Shown: positions 45,238-54,002 of the stretch, piece after piece
Position numbering within the stretch: position 1 is the stretch's first letter
Layout of the letters: the number at the start of each line of letters is the position of its first letter
From: JBJFCE01 sp964437825
Lineage (GTDB): Bacteria; Bacillota; Clostridia; Lachnospirales; Lachnospiraceae
Reading direction: 5' to 3'
Length of the DNA stretch: 64,000 nucleotides
NCBI GenBank assembly: GCA_964437825.1
Contig: CAYTIH010000006.1
Location: 1 to 64,000, forward strand
Position numbers and translations under genes: made by a program
Notes under the pieces: generated by a model
What the model saw: the letters and a program-made list of their open reading frames with translations, nothing else
Database searches by the model: none
What the model was told of the DNA's origin: nothing

Positions 45238-46959
45238 TCATTCTGCCCGGCAATCGTCAATACTTTCATGATAGGACGCCCTCCACTTTCCCGTTTTCAC
45301 AAAATCCGCAGCCATATTCTGCGCGTCCTCAATGATACTCCTTTCATAGCCCATGATTTCCAAAAGCTTGATTGCATTTCTTGTTGTCGCACATCCCTTT
45401 TTTAATTCATAATTAAAGCGGATATCTCCCTCCTTCACATCCTCCTCAAAATGATAGTTACGATACTCCTGTTCCAGAAGGTGCGTCAGCTCAATATCAT
45501 GTGTCGCCGCAAAGCAAAATACATGAACTGTATGGAAGTATTTCATAATCTGTGCGGACGCCGCAATCCGTTCCACCGTATTGGTTCCCCGAAGCACTTC
45601 ATCCACAAAGCATAAAGTCCGCTGACCGGATCTTGCCTTGGCCGCGTCAAGGATCCGCTTCAACGCCCGGATCTCCGCCATATAATAGCTTTCTCCTGAG
45701 TCCAGATCATCCCGAAGCGCCATGGAAGAATAGATTCTGAAATGCTCAAGCTGCATCCGTTTTGCAAGCGCCGTATGCATTCCCTGCGATAAAATAACAT
45801 TAATTGCCACCGACTTTAAAAACGTGGATTTACCGGAAGCATTGGACCCCGTAACCAAAACTCCTTCCCGTTCCTGAAAGCTACAGGCAACCGCATGTTC
45901 TATGAGCGGATGATACAGCTCCTCACAGGCAATTCCCGACCGCTCCTCAAACACGGGAACGCAGCATACCGGTACACTCCTTCGGTATTCTCCCACACAG
46001 ATCAGATATTCCAGATATCCCATTTGGGTATACAACAAATCCAGCTTGTCCTGCTTTTTTCTGACCGCCGAAAGCATCTGGTTAAATTCGATCAAATTAA
46101 CATGCGTAATCATTTTCAGGTAATCCGCTGCGATCGAAAACGGATCGCCGCTGCCCGCATTTTCCCCCATCATGAAAAAGGTATGCCTTGTAACGGACCG
46201 CATATCCTTTATGTTTTCCCTCATGGCATCCAGATATTCCTTTATCTGCTCCGGTCCTTCGGAAAGCAGTTCGTCCGCCCCGTTTAAAAACCGGAGAATG
46301 AAGGAAAAGCTCACCAGATACGGTTCATCCTCGCTCCGCTCCCTCAAATAAGAAAAAATCTGATAGATCATAATCGCAATAAACGCGGTAATTCCTACGG
46401 AAGGCGCAAAGATACAAATTCCGACCGCAGCAAGATATGCCGCAAGAGCCGCATAATGCCGCACATTGCTTCGTTCCCCCAGATTATCCAGAAAATCCAG
46501 ATACTGATACAGGGAATACTTCCCGGTGTGTCCGATTTTTGCAAACATTACCTGCAGCGCAACACGCTCCTTTTCGTGTTCCTGAAAAAAACGAATATAC
46601 TCCTCCTCTTTTTCCGTCAGAGCTTCCTGTCCCTTTGTCAGCTCCGGACATCGTAAGCGGTAATACAGATATTCTTCGCCGCAGGCGCTGTGCATATAAT
46701 TGACTTTCTGATACACCTGATCCATGGACAGATCATTCCAAGTAATATCATCCACATAATATTCTTTTTTATGTTTCTCATAGTATTTTCCAAGATTATA
46801 ATACCGATCAGGAAATTCCTGCTTCTCCTTTGGTTTTCCGTAATTCTGCTTTAACCTCAGAACAAACATTTTCTGCCTCTGCTTTTCATCGATATGGCCT
46901 TTGACATAAAAGGCGATTAAAAACAGAACCAGCACACCCAAAAAAATAATTACTTCCAT
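45238..46959 (-). CDS. MutS-like ATPase with membrane segments
   Basis: This 573-residue protein has an N-terminal transmembrane helix (residues about 3-18), a hydrophobic hairpin near 170-215, a MutS-type lever/clamp region, and a MutS ATPase at the C terminus. Walker A is GSNASGKS (371-378). Walker B is CFVDEVLRGTNTVER, and FAATHD supplies the switch His. It lacks the mismatch-recognition domain. It belongs to the MutS-like paralogues of Firmicutes sometimes labelled DNA mismatch repair protein MutS, for which a repair role is unproven. It is 29 bp downstream of the deaminase gene. Confidence 0.85.
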   Translation of the reverse strand: MEVIIFLGVLVLFLIAFYVKGHIDEKQRQKMFVLRLKQNYGKPKEKQEFPDRYYNLGKYYEKHKKEYYVDDITWNDLSMDQVYQKVNYMHSACGEEYLYYRLRCPELTKGQEALTEKEEEYIRFFQEHEKERVALQVMFAKIGHTGKYSLYQYLDFLDNLGERSNVRHYAALAAYLAAVGICIFAPSVGITAFIAIMIYQIFSYLRERSEDEPYLVSFSFILRFLNGADELLSEGPEQIKEYLDAMRENIKDMRSVTRHTFFMMGENAGSGDPFSIAADYLKMITHVNLIEFNQMLSAVRKKQDKLDLLYTQMGYLEYLICVGEYRRSVPVCCVPVFEERSGIACEELYHPLIEHAVACSFQEREGVLVTGSNASGKSTFLKSVAINVILSQGMHTALAKRMQLEHFRIYSSMALRDDLDSGESYYMAEIRALKRILDAAKARSGQRTLCFVDEVLRGTNTVERIAASAQIMKYFHTVHVFCFAATHDIELTHLLEQEYRNYHFEEDVKEGDIRFNYELKKGCATTRNAIKLLEIMGYERSIIEDAQNMAADFVKTGKWRASYHESIDDCRAE

Positions 46960-46988
46960 GCTGTCTTATTCTCCGAATCTTCCTTCTT

Positions 46989-48308
46989 CTAAACCGATCT
47001 GATGATCCGATCCGCAATCCGCTCCACCTGGGCATAAAGCTCCGAGGGCTTTACTCCTATATGATATACGCCATCCTCATACAGAATTTTTCCCGCTACC
47101 ATCGTCATTTTTACGTTGGAAGGATTTCCGCTATAAACCAGATTTCTGGCGAAATCATGAAACGGATGCATGTTTGGTTTCCCGGTATCAATTCGTATCA
47201 AATCCGCATCCATACCAACCGCAAGGCAGGTCGTTTCCGTCAGCCCCATCAGCTGCGCTCCGTGAACGGTTGCCATCTGCAATACCTGCTGCGCATCCAC
47301 AGCGCCGGCATCCTTTTCCCGAAGCTTGGCAAGTCCTGCCGTCAGATACATCTCCCGGAACATATCAAGCGCATTATTGCTGGCAGCGCCGTCCGTTCCG
47401 ATTGCAACCTTCACTCCGTGCTCAAGCAGCGCTTTCACAGGAGCTGTCCCGCTGGCCAGCTTTACATTGGAGCCCGGATTTGTCACGATACCGACTTTCC
47501 GCTCTCTGAGCAAATCCATATCATTTTCCGTCAAATACACACCATGAAAGCCCGCGCCTCCATGATACAATAATTCAAGACTGTCCAGATATTCCACAGG
47601 CGACATTCCGTGTCGCCTGCGGCAATCCGAAACCTCCTTCTCCGTCTCGGCAAGATGCATATAAACGGGAGCACTGTATTTCAGGGAAAGCCCTGCAATT
47701 TCACGAAGGATTTTTTCATCCGTTGTATATTCGGCATGAAAACCGAGTTGATAGCTCATCAACGGATGCCTGTCGTTCAAGCGCAGGAAAAACTGTTCTA
47801 ATTCCTCGGGAGAATGCGTAAAATTATTGACCGTCCCGCATTGCACGCAGCGCATTCCGCATTCAATAAAAGCATCCGCAATCCTGTCAGGTGCCAGATA
47901 CATATCGAAAACTGCGGTAATCCCCCCGGAAACATATTCCAGAATAGCCAGTTTGGATAATACCGCAATATCCTCCGGCTTCAACCTTTCCTCCATTGGA
48001 AATATCTGTTCTTTCAGCCATCGGTCAAGCGGCAGATTTTCCGCGCTGGTACGAAACAGACTCATGCCGGAATGGGCATGGGCATCCTTCAATCCGGGCA
48101 TCAGAACATCTCCGCCTATATCAATCGATTTGTCAAATCCATGAGGCAGAATTTTACACAGCCGCATATCGGTCTCCATCTCCTGATAGCCGGAGGGATG
48201 CCCTATATAAACAATCTTTCCGTTTCTAACCCAGAGCTCATGATTTTCTAATATCCTGCACCCATCCTCCATGGGCATGATATTTGCATGAAACAATCTG
48301 ATATTCAA
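46989..48308 (-). CDS. amidohydrolase, MTA/SAH deaminase-like
   Basis: This 439-residue metal-dependent hydrolase resembles 5'-methylthioadenosine/S-adenosylhomocysteine deaminase (MtaD). Metal ligands are seen in DAHAHSGM, GFHAEYT, HLAET and IGTDGAASNN. It follows cytidine deaminase and purine nucleoside phosphorylase genes, which supports an adenosine-type nucleoside substrate. Translation probably starts with TTG at 48308, seven bases after AGGAGG. A TRZ/ATZ-type hydrolase is the alternative. Confidence 0.85.
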   Translation of the reverse strand: MNIRLFHANIMPMEDGCRILENHELWVRNGKIVYIGHPSGYQEMETDMRLCKILPHGFDKSIDIGGDVLMPGLKDAHAHSGMSLFRTSAENLPLDRWLKEQIFPMEERLKPEDIAVLSKLAILEYVSGGITAVFDMYLAPDRIADAFIECGMRCVQCGTVNNFTHSPEELEQFFLRLNDRHPLMSYQLGFHAEYTTDEKILREIAGLSLKYSAPVYMHLAETEKEVSDCRRRHGMSPVEYLDSLELLYHGGAGFHGVYLTENDMDLLRERKVGIVTNPGSNVKLASGTAPVKALLEHGVKVAIGTDGAASNNALDMFREMYLTAGLAKLREKDAGAVDAQQVLQMATVHGAQLMGLTETTCLAVGMDADLIRIDTGKPNMHPFHDFARNLVYSGNPSNVKMTMVAGKILYEDGVYHIGVKPSELYAQVERIADRIIRSV

Positions 48309-48356
48309 TCAACATCCTCCTGATCCGCCATCATACAAATTGTGAATTATCCTGCG

Positions 48357-48797
48357 TCATCCGATCTGTTCCAGATTAGCGGGGCCAAAGCTATCCGGCA
48401 ATAACTGCTCAAGCGTCTTTTCTATATACTCATGTTCATTGCGTACCACCAGAACCACAAATTCGGAAGGCTCTGTAAACTCCCGAAGCACCTGCCTGCA
48501 TACACCGCACGGAAATGCATATTGAAGTCCGCAGTCTTTTGGCCCTCCTGCTATGGCGATTCCCCGGAAACTACGATAGCCTTCCGAAACCGCTTTAAAT
48601 ACCGCCGTCCGCTCCGCGCATACGGTCGGCGTATACGCTGCATTTTCTATATTGCAGCCGGTAAAAATGTTGCCCTCTTTCGTCATCAATGCCGCCCCGA
48701 CACGGTAATTCGAATAAGGACTGTAGGATTTTTCTCTTGCGCGAATTGCACTGCGTATTAACAATTGTTTTTCTTCCGATGATAATGTAACTAGCAT
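48357..48797 (-). CDS. cdd: cytidine deaminase
   Basis: This 146-residue zinc enzyme deaminates cytidine and deoxycytidine. The active site shows GCNIENAAY, TVCAERTA (catalytic Glu) and PCGVCRQV (zinc cysteines). Its ATG overlaps the 3' end of punA, so the two are coupled. It sits within the nucleoside-salvage run. Confidence 0.95.
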   Translation of the reverse strand: MLVTLSSEEKQLLIRSAIRAREKSYSPYSNYRVGAALMTKEGNIFTGCNIENAAYTPTVCAERTAVFKAVSEGYRSFRGIAIAGGPKDCGLQYAFPCGVCRQVLREFTEPSEFVVLVVRNEHEYIEKTLEQLLPDSFGPANLEQIG

Positions 48798-49621
48798 TCC
48801 TTCATATCCTCCACGCAGGAAGCTACCAGGGACTTAAAATACGGTGCGGCCTTCGCTCCGGCTTCCTGTACTTCCTCATGTGACAGCGGCTTATTACTGA
48901 TTCCGGCCGCCAGATTACAGATGCAGGAAATTCCACAAATACGCATTCCCATATGCTTTGCCGCAATCGCCTCTACAACGGTACTCATTCCGACTGCATC
49001 CACGCCGAGCCGTTTCAGCATCTGAATTTCGGCAGGCGATTCAAAGGACGGACCCGTCAGCTGCGCATAAACGCCTTCCTTGATCAGGATTCCCTTCCGG
49101 GATGCATTTTTTCTGATAATTCTCTGAAGCTCATAATCATAGACCCCCGTCATATCCGGAAATCTGGTGCCAAGCTCCTCCACATTCTCACCGATCAGAG
49201 GATTCGGCGCAAAGCAGGAAATATGATCCCTGATCAGCATGAAATCCCCCGGTACCATATCATCCTGTATTCCCCCCGCTGCATTGGTCAAAAATAAAAT
49301 TTCGGCCCCCATCAGCTTCATCAGTCTGACCGGTAATACCACGTCGGAAATAGGATATCCCTCATAATAGTGTACCCGTCCCTGCATACATACAACCGGA
49401 ACATCACAGATATAGCCAAACACAAACCGTCCCTTATGTCCCGGAACCGTGGATACCGGAAAGCCCTCTATATCCTGATAAGGAACAACGGCGGAAACCT
49501 TGATATCCTCCGCAAAATCTCCTAGTCCCGATCCCAGCACCAGCGCAACCTTCGGTACGAAATCCGTAACGCCGCGTACACAGGCCAGGCATTTTTGCAA
49601 TTTTTCATATTCTTGATTCAT
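48791..49621 (-). CDS. punA: purine nucleoside phosphorylase
   Basis: This 276-residue enzyme cleaves inosine and guanosine with phosphate. It matches the trimeric PNP type: VALVLGSGLGDFAE, phosphate-binding GRVHYYEG, LTNAAGGI, GPSFESPAEI and GMSTVVEAIAAKH. It follows GGAGGGGA. It overlaps cdd and is 25 bp downstream of the SGNH hydrolase gene. Confidence 0.95.
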   Translation of the reverse strand: MNQEYEKLQKCLACVRGVTDFVPKVALVLGSGLGDFAEDIKVSAVVPYQDIEGFPVSTVPGHKGRFVFGYICDVPVVCMQGRVHYYEGYPISDVVLPVRLMKLMGAEILFLTNAAGGIQDDMVPGDFMLIRDHISCFAPNPLIGENVEELGTRFPDMTGVYDYELQRIIRKNASRKGILIKEGVYAQLTGPSFESPAEIQMLKRLGVDAVGMSTVVEAIAAKHMGMRICGISCICNLAAGISNKPLSHEEVQEAGAKAAPYFKSLVASCVEDMKEC

Positions 49622-49646
49622 GATTGTCCCCTCCTAAGCGATATGA

Positions 49647-50765
49647 TCAAAGAATTGCCCTGATATAATCGGTCAGCACAGCTGCCGCTCTCTCATGACT
49701 CTTTTTCCCCGGATGGCATCTGGCTCCCACAGTTTCCTGCGTAGTATCCGGAAGTAATAAAAAGGACACCTTTTCATCCTGCGCTTCACACTGATAACGA
49801 TACACAGCCTCTTTGATCAGCCCCATCATCGGCGCTCCAAGCATACCGTACGCCCAGATCAGATGTGCACTGGGATTTTTGGTACGCAGAAGTTTCAGAA
49901 AATCAATGACTCCCTGTCTGAACCTTTCCGCATCCGCCTCTCTGACCGAGCCGTCTTCCTCTTTATGCTGTTTAAAGGTCTCACCCGTTACAGGATCCTC
50001 CCACTCGGGCTGTTCCAATGCACCTCCATCATTTGTGCCTAGATTAATAACAACGACGTCAGGCTGCCAAAGTGTAAAATCATAGGGCTGATCCGCCCCC
50101 AGCACATGATTACGTTTTCCCTTCAGCACGCCGCATAGCTGTTCATAGTACTTCGGCAAAGAGCAGTTGGGATTGTTATCCCAGCCGGATACCACTCCCC
50201 ATCCGCTTTGGGATATAATATGACATTCCGCATTACAAGCATCGCTGACCAGCGATGCATAATCGTGAACACTGGAAAAAAACATGGAAATCCAGTCATT
50301 TTCTTCTTTTGCTCCGATTGTGCCTTCCCCTGATGTGATGCTGTCTCCGATAAATTCTATTTTATAAGGTCTGTCCTCTACAGGTTCAAACGCTCCATCC
50401 GTCCTGACCGCATGAATTTGAAGCTTTGCGCCCGGATCATCCGACATTGCCTGCAGATCCCGCATAAATCGGATATTCTTGACACAGCCCGCATCCATAT
50501 TCCGGAACAGACACATCCAATATCTGCCTTTTGACAGCATTTGCCGACTGACATGCGCTCCGTTTACAAGAACACTTCCCCACAGTTCATAGGTATCATA
50601 ATCCGTCTCGATCTCCAGCCATAGCTCCGAAGCTCTGACATTCAGTTCTATGCCGCCGCCAGTCCAGAAAACCGTCAGCGGTTCCAGATTTCCGTTGGTA
50701 CGCCCCCATATTTTCAGGCAGCTTTGATCTATTTCATTTAATTTGTATTCTTTTAGCTGTTCCAT
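49647..50765 (-). CDS. SGNH/GDSL hydrolase, CE2-like esterase
   Basis: This 372-residue protein has an N-terminal beta-sandwich and a C-terminal SGNH domain: catalytic Ser in IEFIGDSITSGEG, NLGTNDGG, and a C-terminal DTTQETVGARCHPGKKSH with the Asp/His region. The two-part form resembles carbohydrate esterase family 2 acetyl esterases. No signal peptide is seen, so it is probably cytoplasmic. It opens the run leading into punA-cdd. Confidence 0.85.
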   Translation of the reverse strand: MEQLKEYKLNEIDQSCLKIWGRTNGNLEPLTVFWTGGGIELNVRASELWLEIETDYDTYELWGSVLVNGAHVSRQMLSKGRYWMCLFRNMDAGCVKNIRFMRDLQAMSDDPGAKLQIHAVRTDGAFEPVEDRPYKIEFIGDSITSGEGTIGAKEENDWISMFFSSVHDYASLVSDACNAECHIISQSGWGVVSGWDNNPNCSLPKYYEQLCGVLKGKRNHVLGADQPYDFTLWQPDVVVINLGTNDGGALEQPEWEDPVTGETFKQHKEEDGSVREADAERFRQGVIDFLKLLRTKNPSAHLIWAYGMLGAPMMGLIKEAVYRYQCEAQDEKVSFLLLPDTTQETVGARCHPGKKSHERAAAVLTDYIRAIL

Positions 50766-50826
50766 TTGAAATCTTCCTTGTGTTTTATTTTGAGGTGTCT
50801 GACGACATTATAGCACACCTAACCCC

Positions 50827-50854
50827 AAAAAGGACACCAAATGGTGTCCTTTTT
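50827..50854. terminator. bidirectional terminator after the purine permease
   Basis: AAAAAGGACACC, loop AAAT, GGTGTCCTTTTT: a perfect 12-bp stem with T runs on both strands, between the permease gene and the SGNH hydrolase gene. Confidence 0.92.
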
Positions 50855-50884
50855 ATAAAATATGCATGATTATAATTGTTTGAA

Positions 50885-52282
50885 TTAATGTGTCACAAAG
50901 AACATAATTGCAAACAGAATGGAAACAACCCAGGTACCTGCTTTGATTTCCTTAACTTTTCCGGTGAATAGCTTGATTAATACGTAGGAAATCAGTCCGA
51001 GTGCGATACCATAGCTGACATTGTATGCAAAGGGCATAATTGCTACGGTTAAAAATGCCGGTACTGCAACCTCCGTATCCTTCCAGTCAATTTCTCTCAC
51101 ACAGTTCATCATCAGAATGCCGACGAAAATAAGTGCTGCCGCAGTTGCACATCCCGGAATCAGCCGTGCAATCGGACTTAAGAACATTGCAATAAAGAAT
51201 AATACTCCAGTAGAAATAGCAGCAAGACCGGTTCTGCCGCCCTCTGCGACACCGGCAGAAGCCTCTACGAATGTGGTAACCGTAGAAGTACCGCAAACCG
51301 CACCACAGGTAGTTGCAATCGCATCTGCAAGCATTGCCTTCTCCATATTGGGAACTTCGCCTTCCTTAGTCAGGAGATTTCCTCTTGCGCACGCACCGTA
51401 CAGGGTTCCGAGTGTATCAAACATATCAACCATACAGAAAGCAAGTGCAGTTGTAACAATCAAAATAATCAGATCCGGCATGGAATGACCGGCATCCAGG
51501 TATGCGGAAAAATCAAAGCCCTCTGTAAATACCTTAAAAAACGACTGCTCGAAAAAATCGCCAAAGGCACTAAACGGATTAAAGCTTAAGTTTTTTATAA
51601 AGCCGTCATAAAAACCTGATACGGTAAAACCGAGAATATAATATACAACCGTCCCTCCGAGAATCCCCCAGAGTACGGAACCCTTTACTTTTTTCGCAGA
51701 CATAACGGCAATTGCAATCAGTGCGAAAATCGTAACCAGCATCGGCATTACGCTGCCCCATGTAGCAGTTCCGTTGAGCAGGTTAAAGGATGCGAATGAG
51801 GAACAGGTGGAACTGGGAACGATGAGTCCTGCTCCCTGAAGACCGACATACGCAATGAACAGGCCGATACCTGCCGGGATCGCAACTCTGACACTCGCCG
51901 GAATCGCCTCGAATATTTTCCTGCGAAGTCCTGTTACAGTCAGAATAATAAAGACAATACCGTCTAAGAGTACCAGTACCAACGCATTTGCATAGGTCAA
52001 TCCAAAACCAAAGCATACGGTATAAACAAAGAACGCATTTAATCCCATGCCGGAAGCCTGCGCCAGCGGCAGATTCGCCAGCAGACCGATCAGTACCGTA
52101 CCAATTACCGCGGAAATTGCTGTTGCAATATAAACCGCATTATAGGAAACGGTTCCAAGTTCGGCAAACATTCCTGCATTTACCATCAGAATGTAAGCCA
52201 TTGCCATGAATGTGGTAAGTCCGGCCAAAAGTTCTGTTTTGACTGTAGATCCTCTTTCAGTTACCTTGAAAAATTTCTCCAT
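50885..52282 (-). CDS. NCS2/AzgA-type purine permease
   Basis: This 465-residue membrane protein has about 12-14 hydrophobic segments and matches the adenine/guanine/hypoxanthine permeases (PbuG/PbuO/AzgA). Typical regions are AGLTTFMAMAYILMVN at the N terminus, QASGMGLNAFF, and GTSTVTTFVEASAGVAEGGRTGL. The ATG at 52282 follows AGGAGAG. It lies next to the purine nucleoside salvage genes. No purine riboswitch is visible upstream. Confidence 0.93.
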   Translation of the reverse strand: MEKFFKVTERGSTVKTELLAGLTTFMAMAYILMVNAGMFAELGTVSYNAVYIATAISAVIGTVLIGLLANLPLAQASGMGLNAFFVYTVCFGFGLTYANALVLVLLDGIVFIILTVTGLRRKIFEAIPASVRVAIPAGIGLFIAYVGLQGAGLIVPSSTCSSFASFNLLNGTATWGSVMPMLVTIFALIAIAVMSAKKVKGSVLWGILGGTVVYYILGFTVSGFYDGFIKNLSFNPFSAFGDFFEQSFFKVFTEGFDFSAYLDAGHSMPDLIILIVTTALAFCMVDMFDTLGTLYGACARGNLLTKEGEVPNMEKAMLADAIATTCGAVCGTSTVTTFVEASAGVAEGGRTGLAAISTGVLFFIAMFLSPIARLIPGCATAAALIFVGILMMNCVREIDWKDTEVAVPAFLTVAIMPFAYNVSYGIALGLISYVLIKLFTGKVKEIKAGTWVVSILFAIMFFVTH

Positions 52283-52340
52283 GTGTGTCTCTCCTTTTTC
52301 ATTCATATAGTTCCTTATATGGTTACTATTAACACTCAAA

Positions 52341-52369
52341 AGAGTAACACATTTTCAGCAATTATGCAA
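52341..52369 (-). promoter_or_regulatory. possible promoter of the purine permease
   Basis: The minus strand has TTGCAT (52364-52369), a 17-bp spacer and TACTCT (52341-52346), about 60 bp upstream of the ATG. Confidence 0.4.
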
Positions 52370-52400
52370 TTCCCCGAATGCCTGCCGCTTTTTTCTGCCG

Positions 52401-53909
52401 CTAAATAATAATACATACCATTTTTCCGTTGCTGTCATTTACGATCTGCTGCATCGTATCCTGAAGCTTGGTCTGGCATTCTTCTCCCAGTTTTTCAATT
52501 TTGTCCTGAATTCCGTCCTCCACCAGCTGTTCCACTGTTTTTCCGAAAATATTGGTATTCCAGATGCCGTTTTCCGTATCCGCCTGACTGTGTATAAATC
52601 CAATCAGATCCTTTGCCTGTTCTTCGGTTCCTACAATAGGAGCAATCTCCGTTTCGATATTGGCGCGAATCAGATGCACGGAGGGGCTGAGTGCTTTCAT
52701 CTTGACGCCGAATTTATTTCCGTGACGAATCACTTCCGGAGAATCCAGCGTGATCTCATCCTTTTCAGGCAGAACGACGCCATATCCTCTCTGCTTTACA
52801 CTCAAAACGGCTTCCGCATATTTCTCATATTCGTTTTTCTGTCTGGAGATTTCCTTCATTTTGTTCAGGAATTCATATTCTCCGGATACGTTTTCTCCAA
52901 GGATTTCACTCAGCATCCGATAATAATAGGAATTCTCCACGGACAAGTCAAAGCCCGCGCTGCCGTCGGAAAAATTGATTCCCTCCTGCTTCATTTTTCG
53001 AATGTACGGATTGTCGTCCTCTCTGCCTGCCATCGCCTCCTTCAGCGTTCTCATATTGCTTACCGGCATCGCAAAGGATCTGACATATTCTATAATTCCC
53101 TTTTTGAGCTCGTCATCCTCGCTTAAAATGCCGACCCATTTCGGCATGTAAAAATTCATGCATTTTACGGGAAACTCCATCAAAATCTGTTCCATCAGCA
53201 TATGAATATCTTCTTTTTTCAGCTGCTCCACATTGATCGGAATCGCATGCACCAGAAATTTCTCCTCCAGCTCCGCAGCAACCTTCTTCGCATCCTCGCT
53301 GTAGGGCTTTGAAGAATTTACAAGCACCAGAAAAGGCTTTCCGATTTTCTGCAGTTCCAGTATGGTTCTTTCCTCCGCTTCCTTATAATTCTCCCTCGGT
53401 ATCTCGGAAAAACTTCCGTCCGTTGTAATGACCATGCCTATGGTGGCATGATCCTTAATTACCTTTTCCGTACCGATTTCAGCCGCCTGGGTAAACGGAA
53501 TCTCCTGCTCAAACCAGGGCGTATGCACCATACGCTCCTTTTCCTCCTCCATATGACCGGCTGCGCCCTCTACCATATAACCGACACAGTCAATCAGTCT
53601 TACCCTGATCTGCACATCATCCAGAAGTTTCAGCTTTGCGGCTTCTTTCGGAATAAATTTCGGCTCCGTTGTCGTAATGGTCTTGCCTCCGGAGCTTTGC
53701 GGAAGTTCATCCAGCGTTCTGGCTTTCTCATGCTCATCCGTTATCAGCGGCAGCACCAGTTCATCCATAAAGCGTTTGATAAAGGTTGACTTTCCGGTCC
53801 TGACAGGACCTACTACACCGATATAAAGCTCTCCTTTCGTGCGGACATTCATGTCCCTGTAAATGTCATATGTATTCATCCGGTATCCGGATCCCGCTCC
53901 ATTGTCCAT
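52401..53909 (-). CDS. spoIVA: stage IV sporulation protein A
   Basis: This 502-residue ATPase is the base-layer protein of the spore coat; it polymerises around the forespore. It has DIYRDMNVRTKGELYIGVVGPVRTGKSTFIKRFM (Walker A) and the C-terminal self-assembly region ending in NSNGKMVCIII. The ATG at 53909 follows AGGAGG and seven T, which adds 10 residues before the usual start MNTYDIYRD. That Shine-Dalgarno site lies in a hairpin arm (53914-53955). Confidence 0.95.
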   Translation of the reverse strand: MDNGAGSGYRMNTYDIYRDMNVRTKGELYIGVVGPVRTGKSTFIKRFMDELVLPLITDEHEKARTLDELPQSSGGKTITTTEPKFIPKEAAKLKLLDDVQIRVRLIDCVGYMVEGAAGHMEEEKERMVHTPWFEQEIPFTQAAEIGTEKVIKDHATIGMVITTDGSFSEIPRENYKEAEERTILELQKIGKPFLVLVNSSKPYSEDAKKVAAELEEKFLVHAIPINVEQLKKEDIHMLMEQILMEFPVKCMNFYMPKWVGILSEDDELKKGIIEYVRSFAMPVSNMRTLKEAMAGREDDNPYIRKMKQEGINFSDGSAGFDLSVENSYYYRMLSEILGENVSGEYEFLNKMKEISRQKNEYEKYAEAVLSVKQRGYGVVLPEKDEITLDSPEVIRHGNKFGVKMKALSPSVHLIRANIETEIAPIVGTEEQAKDLIGFIHSQADTENGIWNTNIFGKTVEQLVEDGIQDKIEKLGEECQTKLQDTMQQIVNDSNGKMVCIII

Positions 53910-53955
53910 AAAAAAACCTCCTGCAAATACTACTCCATGTATATGCAGAAGGTTT
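53910..53955 (-). terminator. terminator-like hairpin containing the spoIVA Shine-Dalgarno site
   Basis: On the minus strand AAACCTTCTGCA (53944-53955) pairs with TGCAGGAGGTTT (53914-53925): 12 bp including one G-T pair, with an 18-nt loop. The 3' arm holds AGGAGG, and a T run then leads straight into the spoIVA ATG. It looks like the terminator of the upstream GH74-like gene and at the same time masks the spoIVA site. Confidence 0.8.
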
Positions 53956-54002
53956 CTCCGTTAGAAGAACATAGATTCAAATTTTCAAAAAGATCCGTGT
54001 GT

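Noticed and set aside
52283..52400. Purine riboswitch upstream of the purine permease
   Set aside because: I searched the 100-bp leader for the conserved aptamer core and loop-loop pattern and saw neither, only a short GTTACT/AGTAAC inverted repeat.
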